DNA of 64,000 bases from Glaciihabitans sp. dw_435. GTDB lineage: Bacteria > Actinomycetota > Actinomycetes > Actinomycetales > Microbacteriaceae. Below are positions 17,601 to 25,330 of this stretch, piece by piece; positions within the stretch are counted from its first letter, which is position 1; each line of letters opens with the position of its first letter. The DNA is taken from positions 124,001-188,000 of the forward strand of contig NZ_JAAVUZ010000001.1 of the NCBI RefSeq assembly GCF_018449675.1, read 5' to 3'. Position numbers and translations under genes: made by a program. Under the pieces are notes generated by a model. It had not been told where the DNA came from. It worked only from the letters and a program-made list of their open reading frames with translations, and ran no database searches.

Positions 17601-18232
17601 CGGGCATGCAGATCGCGCTGAAGGACCTCGAGATTCGTGGTGCGGGTAACCTGCTGGGCGGCGAGCAGTCGGGTCACATCGCGGGCGTTGGATTTGACCT
17701 TTACCTGCGGATGATCGGTGAAGCGGTGTCCACCTTCCGCGGAGACGTCGCCGAGGGTCAGACCGAACTGCGCCTGGAGCTGCCGGTCGACGCGCACATC
17801 CCCGAAGACTATGTGGAGAGCGAGCGTCTGCGTCTGGAGGCGTATCAGAAGCTGTCGACGGCCAGTGCGCCCGCGGCATCCGACGATCAACTGACCTCGG
17901 TTCTGGAAGAGCTCACCGATCGCTACGGGGAACCGCCCGAGCAGGTCACGACGCTGATCGCGGTATCGCGGCTGCGGCGTGCTGCACAGAAGGCAGGGCT
18001 CAGCGAGCTCGTCGCCATGGGCGGCAAGTTGCGGATCGCGCCGGCAGATCTGCCGGACTCGATTCAGGTGCGGTTGCAGCGGATGTACCCGGGATCGAAG
18101 TACTTCGCGGCTCCCCGCGTGGTCAACGTCACCATGCCGGCGGAGATGGGCGATGCCGAGCTGATCGAGTGGGCAACGAAGTTGCTCGGGGCAATCTTCC
18201 CGGAGCCCGTGGTGGTCGCGCCCAGCGCGTAA
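14642..18232 (+). CDS. mfd: Transcription-repair coupling factor
   Basis: 1196 residues, normal for Mfd. The N-terminal UvrB-like region has FPAWETLPHERLSPSAETVGRR and RRGEFAVRGGILDVF. The RNA-polymerase-interacting CarD-like domain starts at LKTGDFVVHQTHGIGKF (about residue 512). The translocase core has GDVGYGKTEIA (Walker A), DEEQRFG (DEAD-type box), ATPIPRTLEMA and QLRGRVGRG. The TRG-like region and a C-terminal UvrA-inhibiting domain follow. It removes RNA polymerase stalled at DNA lesions and recruits UvrABC. Leaderless GTG start. Confidence 0.97.
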   Translation: MILEGLIQGVSRAHSFGLALENSGRSADFSLVDGLRAPLMAALLERRGGPQALLAVTATGRESEALRGALSAVLPTATVIDFPAWETLPHERLSPSAETVGRRIDALRRVKAWEAEPSGHLILVASVRAALQPLADNLTSLEPLVLTAGGRGYDLSAIGRQLVDLAYTRVDMVTRRGEFAVRGGILDVFSPIDEHPVRAEFFGDEVEQLRYFSVADQRSLPEVVAEAELPASREMLLSEPVRQRAREMQHEFPSLSTMLAKIAEGIPVDGMESLAPALVHNLVPLTHYLPANAAIAILAPEKVATRAVSLVETNREFLSAAWNAAVAGAEAPIDLDSGDFLTLGGLREAAGTRAWWTLSQFNAGIAPVDDATAARQTLESIVSDDNYLRVGAIAVPSFSGQATGALEHVRDLTQDGWSVAVVAQGAGLVERAADVLGEIEVAARIVDTFPLDPEPGIVYLLKASVEAGFELPEIKLALLSEGEFYGRTAGYDSRQVKKLAVRRKNVVDPLQLKTGDFVVHQTHGIGKFLELTQREVSSGGRNAVKTQREFLLIEYAPNKRGMPGDKLYVPTDQLDLLTRYVGGEAPGLSKMGGSDWAGAKNKARKAVRDIAVELVKLYSARMASRGFAFSPDTPWQRELEEAFPFAETPDQLTTIDEVKADMERPIPMDRLISGDVGYGKTEIAIRAAFKAVQDGKQVAMIVPTTLLVRQHMETFTERFAGFPVHLRALSRFQTEKESKETMDGLEQGTVDVVIGTHRLLGSSIKFKDLGLVIIDEEQRFGVEHKDALKKLKTNVDILAMSATPIPRTLEMAVTGIREMSTLATPPEDRHPILSFVGPYSDKQVSAAIRRELLREGQVFYVHNRVSSINRIATQLAELVPEARIAVAHGQLPEHVLEQVMVDFWERKFDVLVSTTIIETGLDVANANTLIIDRADKYGLSQLHQLRGRVGRGRERAYAYFLYDELKPLSETAHDRLGTIAANNDLGSGMQIALKDLEIRGAGNLLGGEQSGHIAGVGFDLYLRMIGEAVSTFRGDVAEGQTELRLELPVDAHIPEDYVESERLRLEAYQKLSTASAPAASDDQLTSVLEELTDRYGEPPEQVTTLIAVSRLRRAAQKAGLSELVAMGGKLRIAPADLPDSIQVRLQRMYPGSKYFAAPRVVNVTMPAEMGDAELIEWATKLLGAIFPEPVVVAPSA

Positions 18233-18319
18233 GCCCGTCGGCGTCGCGGTAGTGTGGCGTCGCGTCCCCGGTGCCGCAAGCCCCTCGCGCGGGAGCGGCT
18301 GCGGTGCGACCGTAGGCAC

Positions 18320-18610
18320 ATGAGTGGTCCGGGCAGGGCATCACGGCAGATTCGCGCGGCAATGGTCGTCGCGGCTGTCGGAGTGCTGGGCGCCATCGGA
18401 CTCGTGGGCTACTTCGCTGCGCGATTAACCGCGGCGGATCAGCAGCCCGGATCGGTGTCCCTGGTGACGCTCGTGGTGTGGCTTGCGGTGCTGGTGAGTT
18501 CTGCGGTGCTGTTGATGGCGAGCCTGAGCGTCTACCGCAGCCTGCGGCGCGCACGGGCGGGCGGCCATGGAGCTGCATCATCCACGACCGCCCGCCGCAG
18601 GAATTACTGA
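18320..18610 (+). CDS. Small two-helix membrane protein, function unknown
   Basis: 96 residues from the ATG at 18320. Two hydrophobic segments (MVVAAVGVLGAIGLVGYFAA and VTLVVWLAVLVSSAVLLMASL) lie between short basic ends. A long upstream extension to 18254 is Arg-rich and unlikely. The start is weakly supported by GACCGT 6 nt upstream. Its end overlaps the 3' end of the convergent SDR gene by 7 bp. No family recognised. Confidence 0.6.
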   Translation: MSGPGRASRQIRAAMVVAAVGVLGAIGLVGYFAARLTAADQQPGSVSLVTLVVWLAVLVSSAVLLMASLSVYRSLRRARAGGHGAASSTTARRRNY

Positions 18611-19359
18611 GCCGCGTAGCCGCCGTCAACCAGGTGGTAGCTGCCGCTGATGAACGACGCTCCATCGCTGGCGAGGAACGCGACGAGCGCCGCAACTTCC
18701 TCGGGCTGGCCGAGACGGCCGAGGGCGTGCTTGGCGGCGAGTGCCGACTGCGCCTCGTCGCTGAGGTTGGCGTCGACCAGGGGCGTGTGGATGAAGCCGG
18801 GGCCGACCGCGTTCGTGCGGACGTTCTGGGCGCCGTACTCGAGTGCTGCGTTCTTGGTGAGACCGACCAGGCCGTGCTTGGCGGTGACGTACGCCGATGA
18901 CATGGGGATGCCGACGCTGCCGAGAACCGACGCCATGTTGATGATGGATCCGCCGCCGTTGGCGGCCATGGCGGGAAGCTGGGCCTGGAGGCCGTAGAAG
19001 ACGGCGTTGAGGTTGATCTCGATGACCTTGCGCCAGCTGTCGAGCGAGTAGTCGCCGATGGTCTTGGCTTCTCCGCCGATGCCAGCGTTGTTGACCGCGA
19101 TCTTCAGGGGAGCAAGCTTGTTGGCGGCCTCGACGAGGGCAACGGAGACCTCGGGGTCGGATACGTCACCGGCGAAGGCCGTGGCGGTTCCGCCAGCTGC
19201 GACGATCTGGTCGACCACGAGCTGCGCGGCTTCCAGCTTCAGGTCGGCGACCACAACGGATGCTCCGCTGGCGGCGAGTTCGAGGGCGATTGCCTTACCG
19301 ATGCCGGAGGCGGCACCCGTCACAATTGCGGATCGGTTGGCGACGTCGTACTGGGCCAT
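18604..19359 (-). CDS. SDR family oxidoreductase (3-hydroxybutyrate-dehydrogenase-like)
   Basis: 251 residues, classical SDR. Cofactor motif TGAASGIG (15-22) with an acidic residue ending strand 2 (VVADLK), favouring NAD; NNAGIGG; catalytic Ser in INMASVLGSVG; YVTAKHG (Tyr and Lys); and the C-terminal FISGSYHLVDGGY. The overall pattern resembles 3-hydroxybutyrate or acetoacetyl reductases, but the substrate cannot be fixed. GAAGGA lies upstream of the ATG. Confidence 0.88.
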   Translation of the reverse strand: MAQYDVANRSAIVTGAASGIGKAIALELAASGASVVVADLKLEAAQLVVDQIVAAGGTATAFAGDVSDPEVSVALVEAANKLAPLKIAVNNAGIGGEAKTIGDYSLDSWRKVIEINLNAVFYGLQAQLPAMAANGGGSIINMASVLGSVGIPMSSAYVTAKHGLVGLTKNAALEYGAQNVRTNAVGPGFIHTPLVDANLSDEAQSALAAKHALGRLGQPEEVAALVAFLASDGASFISGSYHLVDGGYAAQ

Positions 19360-19534
19360 GGGAGATTTTCCTTCTATTCGACTGTTGGTCCGTCACCTGG
19401 TGGGTGCCGGTCACCCCCGGTGGGCACGTCGTCGATAAGGAAGGCCTGCCCCTCACGGGGACATCTAATTGAACTCATCTGTACCTGAAGATATTCCGTG
19501 AATGCCCTGATTCGGCACATCGGTATCCTCATAT

Positions 19535-19615
19535 GTGGTGAGCGTGCAGGATGTCCTGCGCGCTGAGGCGCACCTCCATCTTGGTACCGTCGCCGCCCCA
19601 CGGAAAGTGAGCTGA
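19535..19615 (+). CDS. Candidate 26-residue leader peptide upstream of the J-domain gene
   Basis: A GTG-initiated frame of 26 codons runs to a TGA at 19613-19615 whose last base is the A of the next gene's ATG (TGATG overlap). TATCCT at 19524-19529 ends 5 nt before the first GTG. Such overlap usually means translational coupling. It may be chance, since nothing in the peptide itself is diagnostic. Confidence 0.3.
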   Translation: MVSVQDVLRAEAHLHLGTVAAPRKVS

Positions 19616-20562
19616 TGTCTTCGAGCCCGATTTCCGCGAGTCCCTACGAGGTGCTCGGGGTCTCACCCACCGTGGAGACGGATGAGCTCCGCCGCGCCTA
19701 CCGGCGCATGCTCCGGGAGACCCACCCCGACACCGGCGGGGTCGCCGTCGACTTCCACGCCGTGCAATGGGCGTGGGAAAAGATCGGCACGCCGGGCGAT
19801 CGCGCCGCGTATGACCGCGGTGCAGGGTCATCCCGATCCTCGGCTTCCGGTCAGGAGCAGCAGCAGACCGACTGGGCACCCTCGGAGGGCTACAACGCCC
19901 GGGGAACGCGGCCCTCCTCGACGATCTACGGCGACGCGGGTGGCTGGTACCGCGAGCGCTACCTGCAACTGCTGCGGGAGTGGAGGGGCACGTCCATCGC
20001 CAAGCCGTACGACCCCCAGCTGGTGCGGTCGGCGCCGGCGCAGATCCGCGCGGTGCTCGCGACAGCGATCGCGGTCGAGGCATCCGCACAGGCGCTGGAC
20101 TCCCTCGGAATCGGTTACACAATCTGGCACGGCATCGCCACGACGACCGCAGCGCCCGGGCTTCCCGACGAGACCCTCGACCACATCGTTCTCGGCGCCA
20201 GTGGCCTCTTCGCGCTCGCGTCGCGCGACTGGGGCGGAACTGTGCGCACGCGCAAGGGCGAGCTCATCGGAGCCGTGCTCGCGGAGGAGGAACGCCCGGT
20301 GCACCGGCTATCGGTGCAGGCGCGGTTCGTGGCCAAGGCGTGCAGCGTCGCATTCACCGCCCTCGTGATCGTGATACCGGATGGCTCGAGTGCGGAGTCG
20401 CTCGAGGTGCTCGGCAGCATACGGGGAACTCCGACGCTCCTGGTGTGGCGGTCGCGGCTGCCGCACCTCATGCGGACGGGACTCGGCACCCTGCCGTTCC
20501 GGGGCGGGGCAGAGGTCTTCGACATCCGCACCCGGCTGCGCGCGGGCATCCGCTTCGCCTGA
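19615..20562 (+). CDS. J-domain (DnaJ-like) protein
   Basis: 315 residues. The N-terminal J domain (about 9-65) has YEVLGVSPTVETDELRRAYRR and the HPD tripeptide at 37-39, then AWEKIGTPGDRAAYDRG. The rest (about 100-315) lacks the Gly/Phe and zinc-finger regions of DnaJ and instead forms an unrecognised soluble domain rich in beta-strand-like segments. HPD stimulates an Hsp70 ATPase, so this is probably a specialised DnaK partner, with the C-terminal region choosing the client. That is inference. Confidence 0.82.
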   Translation: MSSSPISASPYEVLGVSPTVETDELRRAYRRMLRETHPDTGGVAVDFHAVQWAWEKIGTPGDRAAYDRGAGSSRSSASGQEQQQTDWAPSEGYNARGTRPSSTIYGDAGGWYRERYLQLLREWRGTSIAKPYDPQLVRSAPAQIRAVLATAIAVEASAQALDSLGIGYTIWHGIATTTAAPGLPDETLDHIVLGASGLFALASRDWGGTVRTRKGELIGAVLAEEERPVHRLSVQARFVAKACSVAFTALVIVIPDGSSAESLEVLGSIRGTPTLLVWRSRLPHLMRTGLGTLPFRGGAEVFDIRTRLRAGIRFA

Positions 20563-20650
20563 CGCCCGGGAGTGCTTTCTCCACAGGTAGCGGCGGTCGC
20601 GCAGATTCCACAGATCGGTGCATCCGGTCCCACGGCGCTGCGGCGATTTC

Positions 20651-20656
20651 TAGGCT
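20651..20656 (+). promoter_or_regulatory. -10 hexamer of the 20.7-kb small gene
   Basis: TAGGCT ends 6 nt before the ATG at 20663, the leaderless spacing. Confidence 0.5.
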
Positions 20657-20662
20657 CGCTGC

Positions 20663-21085
20663 ATGACAACGATGATGAAGCCGCATCGGAGCACTGCGGA
20701 GAAATACCTCCTTGGCGGCGAGAACGCCCGCGATATTCTCGCCACTCTCCGGTCGTTCCCGCTGTCCGTCAGCGGTGCCCGCGAGATTCTCGTGCACAAC
20801 ACGGCAACCGGCGCGGCCGCGGCGGCCCTCCAGCGCGCCTATGAACACGTGGAGATGCAGCTCCTCGCCGACGAGGACAAGTGTGAGCGTCGCGCGTCGC
20901 ACAGCACCATGGACGAGTACGAATATCGGGACTGGGTGCTGCGCAACGTGGGGCTGAGGGCACGGCGATGCCTCGGTGAACTCGATCTGATCGACGCGAT
21001 CTGGATCCGCCGGTCGACCGCCCGGAGTCGCGAAGTATTTGCCCCGATCACGGCCGGCGCGTACGGCACGAGCTGCTGCTGCTAG
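20663..21085 (+). CDS. Unrecognised 140-residue soluble protein ending in Cys-Cys-Cys
   Basis: A charged, largely alpha-helical protein with no transmembrane segment or signal peptide. The central DKCERRASHSTMDEYEYRDWVLRNVG is unusually acidic/aromatic. The last three residues are Cys. I know no family that fits. Its TAG stop overlaps the TAG stop of the convergent helicase in a shared CTAG (21082-21085), so the two messages overlap at their ends. Confidence 0.65.
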   Translation: MTTMMKPHRSTAEKYLLGGENARDILATLRSFPLSVSGAREILVHNTATGAAAAALQRAYEHVEMQLLADEDKCERRASHSTMDEYEYRDWVLRNVGLRARRCLGELDLIDAIWIRRSTARSREVFAPITAGAYGTSCCC

Positions 21086-23205
21086 GCCCGCAGGGCCAGC
21101 GCAAACGGCAGTACAGAGGAGGCTCCCGCGCGGCGCAGCAGGCGGGCGGCGACGGTGATCGTCCAGCGGCTGTCGGCGAGGTCATCAACGAGCAGCACCG
21201 GACCCGACAGGGACCGCAGGTCTTCGCTCAGCTGCGGTCCGACCGCAAAGCCGTCCCAGACGCTCGCGAGTCGGTAGGCGCTGTTTCCGCCGGGCTCGCC
21301 GACGGGTCCCGCCCCGGAGAGGTCAAGGGCTCCGAGGTACGGCAGGCGCCCCGCGGTGGAGAGGCCCCGCGCGATGGAGTCGACGAGAAGCGGATGCCTC
21401 CTGGACGGCATCGCGATGACGGCGACGGGCCGTTCCTCCCACTTCCATTCCGCCAGTACCCGCACGCAGGCGTTGAGCAGCGCGGGGCTCGCGGCGGCGT
21501 CGGTCGCGGACGGAGCAAAGATGTCGCGGAGGGTGTTGCCCCAGCCGAGGTCGGTGAGTCGCGCGAGCGCACGGCCCTCGGTCATGCGGTCATCGAGCGG
21601 AATCTTTCCCTTGGCCTGCACGCCGAGACGGTCGGCGCCGGTGGGCCACTGCGCCCGCGGCTCGAGCGCGACACCCACGCGATCCAGCGACGAGCTCGCC
21701 GTCGCGGTCGCGTCATCCCGAACATCGACCGGGTACCAGACGCCCGCACAGTTGTCGCAGCGTCCGCAGGGCGTGGCCGATTCGTCGTCGAGGGTGCGCT
21801 GCAGAAACTCCATGCGGCAGCCGGAGGTCTTCTCGTAGTCGATCATGTGCTGCTGTTCGGCGACGCGTTCGGCCGCGATGCGCTCGTACCGTTCGCGGTC
21901 GTAGTTCCATGGCTGACCGGTCGACACCCACCCACCCTGCACGCGCTGCACAACGCCATCGACATCGAGCACCTTGAGCAAGAGCTCGAGCGGGGTCCGC
22001 CGGATGTCGACGCGGGACTCCAGCGCGGGAGTCGATAGCGGACCCTCGGTGGCGTTCAGAGCATCGAGCACCGCGTTCGCCCGCGTCTCGCTGGGCATCG
22101 ACGACGTGGCGAAGTACTGCCAGATTGCTTCGTCTTCACTGCCGGGCAGGAGCAGCACATCGGCGTTGTCGGTGGCGCGCCCGGCACGACCGACCTGCTG
22201 GTAGTAGGCGACGGGTGATGACGGAGCGCCGAGGTGGAGAACGAAGCCGAGGTCGGGCTTGTCGAAGCCCATTCCCAGCGCGCTCGTGGCGATGAGCGCC
22301 TTCACACCGTTGGCCTTGAGCAGGTTCTCCGACTCTTCGCGTTCGGTCGTATCGGTTTGGCCGGTGTAGGCGCGAACATTGTGGCCTGCCTGTCGGAGCA
22401 ACCGGGCGGTGTCTTCAGCGGCGGACACGGTGAGGGTGTAGATGATGCCACTGCCCGGCAGTTCGTCGAGGTGGCTGAGCAGCCAGCCGAGGCGCGTGCG
22501 GGCATCGGGGAGTCGCAGCACCCCGAGGCGCAGCGATGCGCGAGCGAGCGGTCCACGGATCGTGACGACGTCGGTGGCCGCGCCGGAAATGGCGCCGCCG
22601 TTGAGCTGCTCGGCGACGTCCTGCACCACCCGACTGTTCGCCGTTGCGGTCGTGGCGAGAACCGGGACGCCCTCGGGCATCTGACCGATCAGATCGCGCA
22701 GGCGCCGGTAGTCCGGTCGGAAGTCGTGGCCCCAGTCGGAGATGCAGTGGGCCTCGTCGACCACGAGCATGCCAATGCGACCCAGCAGCGCGGGCAACTG
22801 GTTCTCGCGGAATGCCGGGTTGTTCAGGCGCTCGGGGGAGACCAGCAAGACGTCCACCTCGTCGGCGGCGAGCTGGCGCTGCACGTCGCCCCACTCGTGG
22901 GCGTTGGTCGAGTTGATGGCGACCGCGCGCACACCGGCCCGAGCAGCGGCAGCGATCTGGTCGCGCATCAGGGCGAGCAGCGGCGAGACGAGAATCGTGG
23001 GGCCCGCGCCGCGCTGCCGCAGCAACAGGGTGGCGACGAAATACACGGCAGACTTTCCCCACCCGGTGCGTTGTACCACCAGTGCCCGCCGACGATCGTC
23101 GACGAGGGTCTCAATCGCTTCGAACTGGCCGTCGTGGAAATCCGCATCGTCCCGCCCGACGAGGGTTCGCAGGACGGCAACGGCGGATTCGCGGGTCTCG
23201 GTCAT
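21082..23205 (-). CDS. RecQ-like ATP-dependent DNA helicase with C-terminal phosphoribosyltransferase-like domain
   Basis: 707 residues. Superfamily 2 helicase core: Walker A TGWGKS (47-52), DEAH at 150-153 followed by CISDWGHDFRPDYRRL (RecQ hallmark), ATTATA, and motif VI-type QQVGRAGR. A RecQ zinc site follows (one Cys near 461 and CGRCDNC near 478-484). In place of an HRDC domain, the last 200 residues look like a phosphoribosyltransferase fold with VLLVDDLADSRWT near 666, close to the PRPP-binding signature. The enzyme likely unwinds recombination intermediates. The role of the tail is unknown. Confidence 0.88.
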   Translation of the reverse strand: MTETRESAVAVLRTLVGRDDADFHDGQFEAIETLVDDRRRALVVQRTGWGKSAVYFVATLLLRQRGAGPTILVSPLLALMRDQIAAAARAGVRAVAINSTNAHEWGDVQRQLAADEVDVLLVSPERLNNPAFRENQLPALLGRIGMLVVDEAHCISDWGHDFRPDYRRLRDLIGQMPEGVPVLATTATANSRVVQDVAEQLNGGAISGAATDVVTIRGPLARASLRLGVLRLPDARTRLGWLLSHLDELPGSGIIYTLTVSAAEDTARLLRQAGHNVRAYTGQTDTTEREESENLLKANGVKALIATSALGMGFDKPDLGFVLHLGAPSSPVAYYQQVGRAGRATDNADVLLLPGSEDEAIWQYFATSSMPSETRANAVLDALNATEGPLSTPALESRVDIRRTPLELLLKVLDVDGVVQRVQGGWVSTGQPWNYDRERYERIAAERVAEQQHMIDYEKTSGCRMEFLQRTLDDESATPCGRCDNCAGVWYPVDVRDDATATASSSLDRVGVALEPRAQWPTGADRLGVQAKGKIPLDDRMTEGRALARLTDLGWGNTLRDIFAPSATDAAASPALLNACVRVLAEWKWEERPVAVIAMPSRRHPLLVDSIARGLSTAGRLPYLGALDLSGAGPVGEPGGNSAYRLASVWDGFAVGPQLSEDLRSLSGPVLLVDDLADSRWTITVAARLLRRAGASSVLPFALALRA

Positions 23206-23269
23206 CCGACCAGCTTGACAGGTACCCCCGACGCGGGCTGGGTGTGCGCACAGGGCGCCGTGTCGTTTG

Positions 23270-24013
23270 CTAGTCGCGAATCCGGTACACCCGCGTGACC
23301 ACCAGGGGAATCAGCACGAGCGATCGCAGGTCGAACAGCGCGTGGATAGCGATCGCCAGAATGATCGATCCGCTGAGCAGGTAGATGGCGCAAAATACGA
23401 GACCGAGGACGGTGGATGACACGACCCCGACCCATCCCTGATAGATGTGCAGTAGCCCGAACAGCACGGTCGCCCCAACAAACGCCACGATGCCGTTGCC
23501 GAGGATCCCGAAAATCAAGGCTGGCAGCGCGAGGCGGAACAACAGCTCTTCCACCAGGCCGGCGTTAATGGCGAGACCCGCGCCGTATTTCAGTTCGCCG
23601 CGCGTGCGGGGCAGCAGGGCTCCCACATCGCCGACCGTCGGGATCTCCTCCTCGTGGCCGCGGAGCAGGAGGATGGGCAGCACGAGACCGATGGCCAGCG
23701 CGACGCCGACGCCCAGGGTGATACCCGCGCCGAGGTCGGTGGTGACGAGTCCGACGGCCCACGCGACCGGCGGTGATTCGCGGGCGCTCGCCAGTGCCTT
23801 TGGCACGAATTGCCAGGACGCCAGCAGAACGACGGCCGAGAGGCCGCCGAACATAAAGAAGGATTCCCGCAACCATTTGCGGTAAATCTTCTGGCGGGCC
23901 ACCGTCGAGGTCAGCCGCTTGAACTGCCCGTACTCCTTGCGCTCGCGCGTGACGGCGCGCATGACGAGCATGGCGATGATGACCAGGAGGAGGGAAACGA
24001 GCGCGAGCTGCAC
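23270..24013 (-). CDS. CPBP family intramembrane metalloprotease
   Basis: 247 residues from a GTG at 24013. Several hydrophobic helices surround the CPBP/Abi motifs: EELLFR near residue 152, FGLLHIYQGW in the middle and HALFDLRSL near the end. These supply the metal-binding Glu/His residues of Rce1-like proteases. Targets in bacteria are mostly unknown, and some members protect against bacteriocins. The ATG-initiated ORF to 24175 would run into Arg-rich non-coding sequence, so the GTG with GACAAT 6 nt upstream is preferred. Confidence 0.82.
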   Translation of the reverse strand: MQLALVSLLLVIIAMLVMRAVTRERKEYGQFKRLTSTVARQKIYRKWLRESFFMFGGLSAVVLLASWQFVPKALASARESPPVAWAVGLVTTDLGAGITLGVGVALAIGLVLPILLLRGHEEEIPTVGDVGALLPRTRGELKYGAGLAINAGLVEELLFRLALPALIFGILGNGIVAFVGATVLFGLLHIYQGWVGVVSSTVLGLVFCAIYLLSGSIILAIAIHALFDLRSLVLIPLVVTRVYRIRD

Positions 24014-24019
24014 CGTGCC

Positions 24020-24025
24020 ATTGTC
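24020..24025 (-). promoter_or_regulatory. -10 hexamer of the CPBP protease gene
   Basis: GACAAT on the minus strand ends 6 nt before the GTG at 24013. Confidence 0.45.
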
Positions 24026-24042
24026 CCTGTCGCACCTTCGCG

Positions 24043-24051
24043 TTATCCACA
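24043..24051 (+). promoter_or_regulatory. DnaA-box-like nonamer TTATCCACA
   Basis: A perfect match to the classical DnaA box in the divergent promoter region, with a partial match TTTTCCACC about 26 nt downstream. There is no other origin hallmark here (no dnaA/dnaN, no AT-rich unwinding element). Confidence 0.35.
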
Positions 24052-24129
24052 GGCGCACGGCCCCGCGGGTTTTCCACCGATCCCGCGGCGGGCTCCCCGC
24101 GGCTGTGACGGCGGAAAAAACTGGGCTAC

Positions 24130-25236
24130 ATGACGCACGTAATGAAGGCGGCCACGGCCGCGGATTTTCTCGCAATGGTGCCGCATCTGCTGGGATTCAC
24201 CCCGAGAAACAGCCTCGTCGTGGTGTTGTTCGACGGCAAACGCAACTCCGCCATGATGCGGTACGACCTGCCTCCCACCCCGACTCCCGAACTCGCGCGG
24301 GTAATCGGACCGCTCATGGTGGGCACGTTGTCGAGGTTTCCCCGCGGACAGGACGTGGCGATCGCGGTGTACACGGACAAGGGCTTCGGGCACCGCACTG
24401 CCGTGCCATATTCGCCGGTGGTGCGCGCGCTCCTGCGGCAGGTCAGAAACGCCGGGTTCGGCATCCGGGACGCGCTCTGCTCCGCAGCGGACGGCTACGG
24501 GTCGTATCTGGATCCTCATCTGCCGACGGGCGGAAGATCGCTGGCCGACATCGCCTCATCGACAGTGGCCGACGAGGTGCCCGAGGGCGACCGTGCAGAA
24601 AACGGGGACGGGAGGGATGCCCCGATCCGGGAAGCGCCCGCGTTCGTCAAACAGATGACGACCCGAGCGATGCAGGAGTTTTATGACGAGCAGGATTATC
24701 AGGCAAGCAGGAATCTCCCGGTCTGGGCGGCAGACGAGCTGGAATGCCTCTCCGACATGCCCCTGTTCGTCGAACAAGCCCTCCAATGGGACGATCGGCA
24801 ATACGACAGGTTCGAGCTTCCGCTCTTGTGGATCCTGCAATCGCCGCCGGTGCGGGACTTCGCGATGCTGCAGTGGGCGTCCAACCTCGACATGGGTGAC
24901 CGCATCTTTCGTCAGGTCGTGCTGGACAAGAAGGGCCCCTCGCGCATCGATGCAGACATCGGCGCGATGATGCTTGGGGGCGGCCCGGGTCCCGATCAGA
25001 ACAGGATCCACGCGGCAATCGCCTTGCTGGTGAAGCTGGTCGGCGTGGCAGAGGACCAACACCGGCCGGCACCCCTGGTGATGCTGGCATGGCTCAATTG
25101 GGCGATTGGTCGGGGATCCCGGGCGGGGGCCTACCTGGACCTCGCCCTCGGCATCGATCCGGGCTACGGCATGGCCCGGCTGTTGAACACGGTGGTGTCC
25201 AACGGCATGCCCCCGGAGTGGGCCTTTGAGGAGTGA
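24130..25236 (+). CDS. DUF4192 domain-containing protein
   Basis: 368 residues. The N-terminus ATAADFLAMVPHLLGFTPRNSLVVVLF followed by RYDLP is the signature of DUF4192, a family common in actinobacteria with no known function. A second start at 24142 (MKAAT) is possible. The middle (about 130-185) is charged and variable. The C-terminal region (ALLVKLVGVAEDQHRPAPLVMLAWLNWAIGRGSRAGAYLDLAL) is helical and also typical of the family. A strong hairpin follows the stop. Confidence 0.85.
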   Translation: MTHVMKAATAADFLAMVPHLLGFTPRNSLVVVLFDGKRNSAMMRYDLPPTPTPELARVIGPLMVGTLSRFPRGQDVAIAVYTDKGFGHRTAVPYSPVVRALLRQVRNAGFGIRDALCSAADGYGSYLDPHLPTGGRSLADIASSTVADEVPEGDRAENGDGRDAPIREAPAFVKQMTTRAMQEFYDEQDYQASRNLPVWAADELECLSDMPLFVEQALQWDDRQYDRFELPLLWILQSPPVRDFAMLQWASNLDMGDRIFRQVVLDKKGPSRIDADIGAMMLGGGPGPDQNRIHAAIALLVKLVGVAEDQHRPAPLVMLAWLNWAIGRGSRAGAYLDLALGIDPGYGMARLLNTVVSNGMPPEWAFEE

Positions 25237-25250
25237 CGCTCCCGCCCGGT

Positions 25251-25278
25251 CTCGCGGCCCGCCGCGGCGGGCCGCGAG
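25251..25278 (+). terminator. GC-rich hairpin after the DUF4192 gene
   Basis: A perfect 12-bp stem (CTCGCGGCCCGC with its complement) and a CGCG loop. There is no U tract, so it may act as a Rho-independent-like pause or a 3' stabiliser. Confidence 0.55.
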
Positions 25279-25330
25279 CATACCCGGGTCGCGCGCGGGG
25301 AATTCCCGACCTCATCCCCTGATTGAATGG

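Noticed and set aside
24043-24080. Replication origin
   Set aside because: One perfect and one partial DnaA box only; no dnaA, dnaN, AT-rich unwinding element or clustered boxes.
24130-24175. N-terminal extension of the CPBP protease to 24175
   Set aside because: The extra residues are Arg/Pro-rich and overlap the divergent DUF4192 gene. A GTG at 24013 with a -10 hexamer fits better.
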